A stretch of DNA of 64,000 nucleotides from CAYWKU01 sp964459325 (GTDB taxonomy: Bacteria; RBG-13-61-14; CAYWKU01), in contig CAYWKU010000010.1 in assembly GCA_964459325.1 (NCBI GenBank), forward strand, positions 52,645 through 116,644, given 5' to 3'. The notes under the pieces are model-generated. The model saw nothing but the letters and a program-made list of their open reading frames with translations. It searched no databases and was not told the DNA's origin. A program made the position numbers and the translations under genes. Every line of letters starts with the position of its first letter. Within the stretch, counting starts at the first letter, position 1. Below, one piece after another: positions 59,117 to 64,000 of the stretch.

Positions 59117-60117
59117 TGAAATATTCGACTTTTGCAGCGGTAACGGTCCTGACGGCGTTTATCCTCGGGGCTTGCGGGGTAAAAACTTCGCCCGTGCCCC
59201 CGGAAGGCGGGCACCCGAATGTTGTAACCGACCTTGCCGCCAGAGCACGGGAGGATGGCATATTACTGCGCTGGAAAGCGCCGAAAACCTCCCGCAAAGG
59301 GAAATTTACCGAACCCGCAGGCTTCGAGATACAACGAAGAGCCAAAGCCGCAAAAGAAGCGGCGTGGAGCGAGTATGAAACCGTAGCGGAAATTAATTAC
59401 AACAAAACGATTGAAACCGTCACCTGGAAGGATACTAACGTTAATCCCGACGTCCGTTACGAATACCGGTTGGCCTCGGTGGACGAAAGCGGAGACATGG
59501 GACCATATTCCGAGACGGTAACCGCAAAGTGGGACATTCCGCCGGGCAAGCCGACCGGCCTTACCGCCGAAACCGGAAACCGCACCGTTACCCTGATGTG
59601 GAATTCGCCCGAAAAGGAAGGCGGGCCGAAAATAGAAGGTTACTATATATACCGGGCAAAGGGGGAAGCGGAAGCGAAACTCGCCACCCCCTACGCCGTT
59701 CCGGAGACCGAGTTTTTCGACGGCGGGCTGGAAAACGGCGTCGAGTACCGCTACTTAGTCAGAGCCGCCACAGCTTCCGGCAATTTCATGATAGAAGGCC
59801 CGGCCTCGGAAACCGTGCGAACCGTGCCGGGAGATAAAATAGCACCCGCCGCTCCGGTCGGAGTGGGCGCGTTCCTCCTCGAAGACGGGGTGAAAGTCAT
59901 GTGGTGGCCGAACGAGGAAGACGACTTGAGCGGATATCACGTGTACAGAAAACATGACGGCCAGACCGAAAAGGTAACAGAAGAACTCTTGAAAGAGCCG
60001 GGTTACATGGACAGCGCGGCGCGAAGGAATCAAACTTACACCTACACGGTCACCGCCGTGGATGATTCGGGCAACGAAAGCCCCCGCTCGGAAGCCTCTA
60101 AAATTTATGTAAAATAA
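59113..60117 (+). CDS. Lipoprotein with fibronectin type III domains
   Basis: The start at 59113 overlaps the argH stop and gives MMKYSTFAAVTVLTAFILGA, with the lipobox LGAC; upstream in-frame starts would place the signal peptide internally. The mature 300-aa part contains three FnIII-like repeats: YETVAEINYN...YRLASVDESGDMGPYSETV, then ...GYYIYRAKGEAEAKLATPYA, then GYHVYRKHDGQTEKVTEELL with YTYTVTAVDDSGNESPRSEA. A surface or periplasmic binding role is likely. It is encoded between argH and lysA, and co-transcription is likely, but a functional link is not evident. Confidence 0.85.
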   Translation: MMKYSTFAAVTVLTAFILGACGVKTSPVPPEGGHPNVVTDLAARAREDGILLRWKAPKTSRKGKFTEPAGFEIQRRAKAAKEAAWSEYETVAEINYNKTIETVTWKDTNVNPDVRYEYRLASVDESGDMGPYSETVTAKWDIPPGKPTGLTAETGNRTVTLMWNSPEKEGGPKIEGYYIYRAKGEAEAKLATPYAVPETEFFDGGLENGVEYRYLVRAATASGNFMIEGPASETVRTVPGDKIAPAAPVGVGAFLLEDGVKVMWWPNEEDDLSGYHVYRKHDGQTEKVTEELLKEPGYMDSAARRNQTYTYTVTAVDDSGNESPRSEASKIYVK

Positions 60118-60134
60118 AGGGTAAAAGCAAGACC

Positions 60135-61388
60135 ATGCATCATTTTACTTACAAAGACGGGCGCATGTATTGCGAAGAAGTGCCGCTGGAGCGAATCGCT
60201 TCCGAAGTCGGCACGCCCGCCTACGTTTACAGCCGGGCAACCCTGGAAAGGCACTACAGGGCCTTCGACGAGCCCTTGAGCGCGGTCGAGCACCTGGTGT
60301 GCTTCAGCGTGAAAGCCAACTCCAACCTTGCGGTGCTGAAACTGTTTTCGGATATGGGCTCCGGATTCGACATCGTATCGGGCGGCGAACTTTACCGCGT
60401 CCGGAAAGCCGGCGGTGACCCGTCCCGGGTGGTTTATTCCGGCGTAGGCAAAACCGGCGACGAAATAAAAGCCGCCCTCCAAGCGGGCATCATGATGTTC
60501 AGCGTGGAAAGTTTTCAGGAGCTGGAGGAAATAGACCGCGTCGCGGCTTCGTCCGGCAAACGCGCCCCGGTGGCGCTCAGGATAAACCCGGACGTCGACC
60601 CGAAAACACATCCTTACATCACCACCGGCATGCAGAAGAACAAGTTCGGCGTTGACATATCGGCGGCGCTCGACGGCTACCGCACCGCGCAATCCATGGC
60701 CAACGTGGAGCCGGTCGGGGTAACCTGCCACATCGGAAGCCAGATAGCCGACGTGCAGCCCTTCGTGGACAGCCTTAACCGGCTAAAGGAACTTGTGGGC
60801 AAGCTGCGCGACGAAAAAATGGACATCCGTTATCTCGACCTCGGCGGAGGGCTGGGAATAACCTACGAAGCCGAAGAGCCGCCTCACCCGGGGGAATACG
60901 CCGAAGCGCTGACCTCCCATGCCGGAGACCTCGGCCTCGCCCTGGTCTTCGAGCCGGGCCGGGTAATAGTGGGTAACGCGGGGATACTGTTGACGAAAAC
61001 CCTTTACACCAAGGACACTACGAAAAAGCATTTCATCATAGTGGACGCGGCGATGAACGACCTCATACGCCCGAGCCTGTACGAGGCTTATCACAAAATA
61101 CAACCGGTGAACGAGGTCGCGGAAGTTGCCGGGGAAGCGGACATTGTCGGCCCCATCTGCGAAACCGGCGATTTTCTGGCAAAGGACAGGCCGCTGCCGG
61201 ACTTTCAGCCGGGAGACCTGGTGGCGGTAATGAGCGCCGGCGCTTACGGGTTCACCATGGCCTCGAATTACAACTCACGCCCACGGCCGCCGGAGGTGAT
61301 GGTGGAAGGTTCATCGTACCGGGTTATAAGGCGTCGCGAGACTTATGAAGACCTGGTGAATCCCGAGCTCGGGGCGGAGAAAAAATGA
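60135..61388 (+). CDS. lysA: Diaminopimelate decarboxylase
   Basis: LysA (417 aa) converts meso-diaminopimelate to lysine with PLP. The PLP Lys lies in HLVCFSVKANSNLAVLKLFS; further hallmarks are GSGFDIVSGGELYRVRKAGG, VTCHIGSQIADVQPF, YLDLGGGLGITYEAEEPPHP, EPGRVIVGNAG and the second-subunit active-site Cys in GPICETGDFLA. Length is normal. It overlaps dapF by 4 bp, placing it in a lysA-dapF-dapA-dapB operon. Confidence 0.97.
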   Translation: MHHFTYKDGRMYCEEVPLERIASEVGTPAYVYSRATLERHYRAFDEPLSAVEHLVCFSVKANSNLAVLKLFSDMGSGFDIVSGGELYRVRKAGGDPSRVVYSGVGKTGDEIKAALQAGIMMFSVESFQELEEIDRVAASSGKRAPVALRINPDVDPKTHPYITTGMQKNKFGVDISAALDGYRTAQSMANVEPVGVTCHIGSQIADVQPFVDSLNRLKELVGKLRDEKMDIRYLDLGGGLGITYEAEEPPHPGEYAEALTSHAGDLGLALVFEPGRVIVGNAGILLTKTLYTKDTTKKHFIIVDAAMNDLIRPSLYEAYHKIQPVNEVAEVAGEADIVGPICETGDFLAKDRPLPDFQPGDLVAVMSAGAYGFTMASNYNSRPRPPEVMVEGSSYRVIRRRETYEDLVNPELGAEKK

Positions 61389-62203
61389 TTATCGAATTCA
61401 CCAAAATGCACGGCGCCCTCAACGACTTCGTGATTATCGAGGACCGCGACCGGGAGATGGACGTCACGCCGGAGTTGTCTTCTTCCCTGTTGAACCGCCG
61501 CTCGGGCATCGGCGGCGACCAGTTGTTGCTGATACGCCCCTGCAAGGACGCGGACTTCGAGATGCGTATCTTCAATACCGACGGCTCCGAAGTCGAGATG
61601 TGCGGCAACGGGATAAGGTGCGCCGCCCTTTATGCCGCAAAACACGGGCTGGTAGACTCGGGCGAGATGAGCGTCAAAACGCTGGCGGGTTACGTAAAAC
61701 CCGTCATCGAAGAAGACCTGGTGAGGGTGGACATGGGCCCGCCACAGTTCGACGGCCCGCTTATTCCGGTGGACATGGAGGGAGAGATATTTAATCAACC
61801 GTTGCTCATCGAGGGTGAAAAGTTTCTCATATCCTGCGTATCACTGGGTAACCCTCACTGCGTGATTCACGTGGACGACCCGGAAAGTTTTCCCGTTTCC
61901 AGATGGGGCCCCCTGATAGAAAGACACCCCCTGTTCCCCAACAGGGTTAACGTGGAGTTCATCAGGGTACTGGACAAAAAGAACATCAGGATGAGGGTAT
62001 GGGAGCGCGGCTCGGGCGAAACCTTTGCCTGCGGCACCGGCGCCTGCGCCGCCGCCGTAATCTGCCGAAGGAAGGATTTGACCGGGAAGGAAACCACCGT
62101 GCAACTTGACGGCGGCGACCTCGTTGTGCGATGGTCTGAAAATCAGCCTGTCTACCTGATTGGCCCCGGCACTTTCGTTTTCGAGGGAAAAATTGAAATA
62201 TAA
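61385..62203 (+). CDS. dapF: Diaminopimelate epimerase
   Basis: DapF (272 aa) interconverts LL- and meso-diaminopimelate without a cofactor. Both catalytic Cys are in place: SEVEMCGNGIRCAALYA and ETFACGTGACAAAVICR. The N-terminal MHGALNDFVIIEDRDREMDV and RSGIGGDQLLLI segments are typical. ATG overlaps the lysA stop. The dapA start lies 18 bp after its stop. Confidence 0.97.
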   Translation: MIIEFTKMHGALNDFVIIEDRDREMDVTPELSSSLLNRRSGIGGDQLLLIRPCKDADFEMRIFNTDGSEVEMCGNGIRCAALYAAKHGLVDSGEMSVKTLAGYVKPVIEEDLVRVDMGPPQFDGPLIPVDMEGEIFNQPLLIEGEKFLISCVSLGNPHCVIHVDDPESFPVSRWGPLIERHPLFPNRVNVEFIRVLDKKNIRMRVWERGSGETFACGTGACAAAVICRRKDLTGKETTVQLDGGDLVVRWSENQPVYLIGPGTFVFEGKIEI

Positions 62204-62220
62204 TGCGCGAGGAGGAGGAA

Positions 62221-63105
62221 ATGGGCGTTAAAATCGAAGGCAGCATTGTGGCCATTGTCACGCCTTTCAAGGACGGGAAAGTCGACAAAGGGGCCTTCAG
62301 GGAGCTTATCGAGTGGCAGATACAATCCGGCGCCGACGGAATAGTCCCGTGCGGCACCACCGGCGAAAGCGCCACATTGACGATGGAGGAACACGAGCAG
62401 GTAATCGAAATATGCGTCAAGACCGTCAACAAGAGGGTACCGGTAATCGCCGGAACCGGCGCAAATTCCACCGCCGAGGCCATCCATCTGACGAAATCCG
62501 CCGAAAAGGCCGGGGCCGACGCATCGCTCCAGGTTTCCCCCTACTACAACAAGCCCACTCAGGAGGGGCTTTACGAGCATTTCAAACACGTGGCAGAAAG
62601 CACCGGCCTGCCCATCGTGTTGTACAACATCCAGGGGCGCACGGCGGTGAACATACTGCCCGAAACCATGGCACGGCTGGCCGAAATAGATAACATCGTG
62701 GGCGTCAAGGAAGCCAGCGGCTCCATCTCCCAGATGGCGCAGATTATTTATTCGTGCGGCGAGGATTTCAGCGTGGTCAGCGGCGACGACCCGATGACAC
62801 TGGCTCTGCTGGCCATCGGCGGCAGGGGCGTGATAAGCGTCAGCGCCAATGTGGCGCCGACGGAAAACGCCCGGTTGTGGGATGCATGGTGTGAAAGAAA
62901 ATACGAAGAGGCAAAGGATATTTATTATAAGCTCTTCCCGCTGAACAGGGCGCTGTTCCTGGAAACCAACCCCATCCCGGCCAAGGCGGCGCTGCACTTG
63001 ATGGGTAAAATCGGTCCCGAAATACGTTTGCCCATGACGCCCCTGAGCGAGCCGAACCGGGAAAAACTGCGAAATACCATGAAAGAGTTCGGGTTGCTGT
63101 CATGA
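62221..63105 (+). CDS. dapA: 4-hydroxy-tetrahydrodipicolinate synthase
   Basis: The start is set at ATG 62221, behind GCGAGGAGGAGGAA, giving MGVKIEGSIVAIVTPF; an ATG at 62203 would put the ribosome site inside the gene. The 294-aa TIM-barrel protein has GTTGESATLTMEEHEQVIEI, SPYYNKPTQEGLYEHFKHVA, the Tyr in LYNIQGRTAVNILPE and the Schiff-base Lys in VGVKEASGS. It condenses pyruvate with aspartate semialdehyde. It overlaps dapB by 3 bp. Confidence 0.97.
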   Translation: MGVKIEGSIVAIVTPFKDGKVDKGAFRELIEWQIQSGADGIVPCGTTGESATLTMEEHEQVIEICVKTVNKRVPVIAGTGANSTAEAIHLTKSAEKAGADASLQVSPYYNKPTQEGLYEHFKHVAESTGLPIVLYNIQGRTAVNILPETMARLAEIDNIVGVKEASGSISQMAQIIYSCGEDFSVVSGDDPMTLALLAIGGRGVISVSANVAPTENARLWDAWCERKYEEAKDIYYKLFPLNRALFLETNPIPAKAALHLMGKIGPEIRLPMTPLSEPNREKLRNTMKEFGLLS

Positions 63106-63747
63106 CAAAGGTTGCAGTTTCAGGAGTGGCGGGCAGGATGGGCGGAAACATAGCCCGCCTGGCCCACCGGGCCTCCGACCTGGAGCTTGCAGGCGCACTC
63201 GAGGCCCCCGGCAACTCCGCCGTCGGAAAAACCGTGGCTGAAGTCCTCGGACTCAAGGGGGCCGACATTAAGGTCGAGTCCGACGTGGAGGCGGCGGTAA
63301 AGAACAAGGCGCAGGTGCTTATAGATTTCACCGCGCCGGAGGCCACGGTGGAAGCGGCTAAAAAGTGCGCCGGCCTCGGCGTGAAAGTTGTAATCGGCAC
63401 CACCGGGTTTAGCAAGGTCCAGGTGGCCTCCCTTGCGCAGGCTGCGCAGAAGGTGGCCATTGTGTTCGCCCCCAACATGAGCATGGGCATGAACCTGTTG
63501 AAAAAGCTGGTCAGCACCGCTTCGGCGGCCCTGGGCGAGGATTACGACATCGAGGTGGTGGAGGCGCATCACAGGATGAAAGCCGACGCCCCAAGCGGTA
63601 GCGCGTTGATGCTGGGTAGGGCCGCCGCCGAGGCGCGGGAGTGGGATTTCGACTCCGTCGCCGTTTACGGCAGGGAAGGAAGAGTCGGCCCGCGACCCAG
63701 GGAACAGATAGGCATTATGACGCTTCGCGGTGGCGATATCGTGGGCG
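63102..63747 (+). CDS. dapB: 4-hydroxy-tetrahydrodipicolinate reductase, 3' end lost at a junction
   Basis: The first ~215 codons read as DapB: MTKVAVSGVAGRMGGNIARL, VVIGTTGFSKVQVAS, FAPNMSMGMNLLKKLVSTAS, VVEAHHRMKADAPSGSALML and GIMTLRGGDIVG. Canonical DapB continues with EHTV(L/F)F, but here the sequence after GGDIVG is GKILIPVVFVPGDRFVPLRG and stays open to the window edge with no family resemblance. DapB is usually ~265 aa, so ~50 residues are missing. The start overlaps the dapA stop (ATGA). The break is most likely an assembly artefact. Confidence 0.85.
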
Positions 63748-64000
63748 GTAAAATTCTCATTCCCGTCGTTTTCGTACCAGGCGACCGCTTCGTTCCACTC
63801 CGCGGCCGACAGGATGTCCTGGTCGCCGTCCCCGTCGACGTCCGCAGCGTAGACCGACTCGTACCACGCCGCCGAGGCGGTGATCGTGTGCCGGGTAAAG
63901 CTCTCGGTCCCGTCGTTCTCGTACCAAGCCACCTCGTTATCGGCGAATATGAATGCCGCCGCGGTCACGAAGTCAAGATCGCCGTCGCCGTCGAGATCCG
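63728..64000 (-). CDS. FG-GAP/VCBS-repeat protein fragment, both ends missing
   Basis: The minus strand encodes Ca-binding beta-propeller repeats: DLDGDGDLDFVTAAAFIFAD, WYENDGTESFTRHTITA, WYESVYAADVDGDGDQDILS, WYENDGNENFTAHDIATA. Each DxDxDGxxD loop is a typical FG-GAP/VCBS motif of secreted or surface proteins. The N-terminus lies beyond the right edge, and the C-terminal side runs into antisense dapB at about 63728-63747. The pattern belongs to a gene elsewhere in this or another genome. Confidence 0.8.

Overview
The window looks like a contig from an uncultured Gram-negative bacterium of roughly mid-50s GC. Its gene content (a PilSR-type two-component pair with a sigma-54 pilin promoter, zapB-zapA-fthC-rny, EtfBA under a TetR repressor, a large Wzy/ABC surface-polysaccharide locus) recalls deltaproteobacteria-like lineages or neighbouring candidate phyla. 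I cannot place it more precisely from sequence alone. An outer-membrane beta-barrel, a LolA-like protein and lipoproteins support a two-membrane envelope.

Layout. 1-9.2 kb: a partial DUF362 protein, then zapB-like/zapA, a structured intergenic segment that may be 6S RNA, fthC and rny. A field of short palindromes follows, then an acidic lipoprotein, a LolA-like/beta-barrel pair and a PilZ protein. 9.2-15 kb: a 119-bp directly repeated MITE-like element, then pilA with a sigma-54 promoter, pilR, pilS and a rhomboid-like/TPR fusion that lacks the catalytic Ser and His. 15-30.5 kb: a TetR gene with a promoter and an 18-bp palindromic operator, etfBA, a PHP protein, a short Hsp70 with a DnaJ-TPR partner, a radical SAM protein, a zinc-ribbon membrane protein, an SDR, lipB, a 4-TM protein, a large chemoreceptor, and a citryl-CoA lyase/SucD-like/ferredoxin trio. 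30.5-49.6 kb (minus strand): an envelope glycan locus with glycosyltransferases, WecA/MraY-like, AsnB, a nucleotidyltransferase/CDP-alcohol transferase pair, an epimerase, a second B12 radical SAM protein that appears to start at ATT, an ABC-2 exporter and two Wzy-TPR proteins. The part from about 34 to 41 kb is clearly AT-richer, which suggests acquisition. 49.7-53.1 kb: a 28-codon bS22/mS38-like ribosomal protein gene, a shortened metH and murI. 53.2-56 kb: a PstI/BsuBI-type restriction-modification operon with its own promoter. 56-63.7 kb: an ArsA-like ATPase, a HIT protein, argH, an FnIII lipoprotein, lysA, dapF, dapA and dapB, i.e. lysine/diaminopimelate synthesis.

The dapB reading frame loses its homology at about 63.74 kb and is joined, through a segment of about 20 bp that fits both partners, to an FG-GAP/VCBS-repeat gene on the opposite strand. 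This is probably an assembly misjoin, so the right-hand end of the window should not be trusted as contiguous.

The most distinctive non-coding feature is a set of intergenic palindromes, mostly exactly 20 bp (8-bp arms, 4-nt centre). The arms differ between copies but the centres come from a very small set (TTCA/TGAA, TAAA/TTAA, CTCT/AGAG). I found no tRNA, rRNA or CRISPR array.
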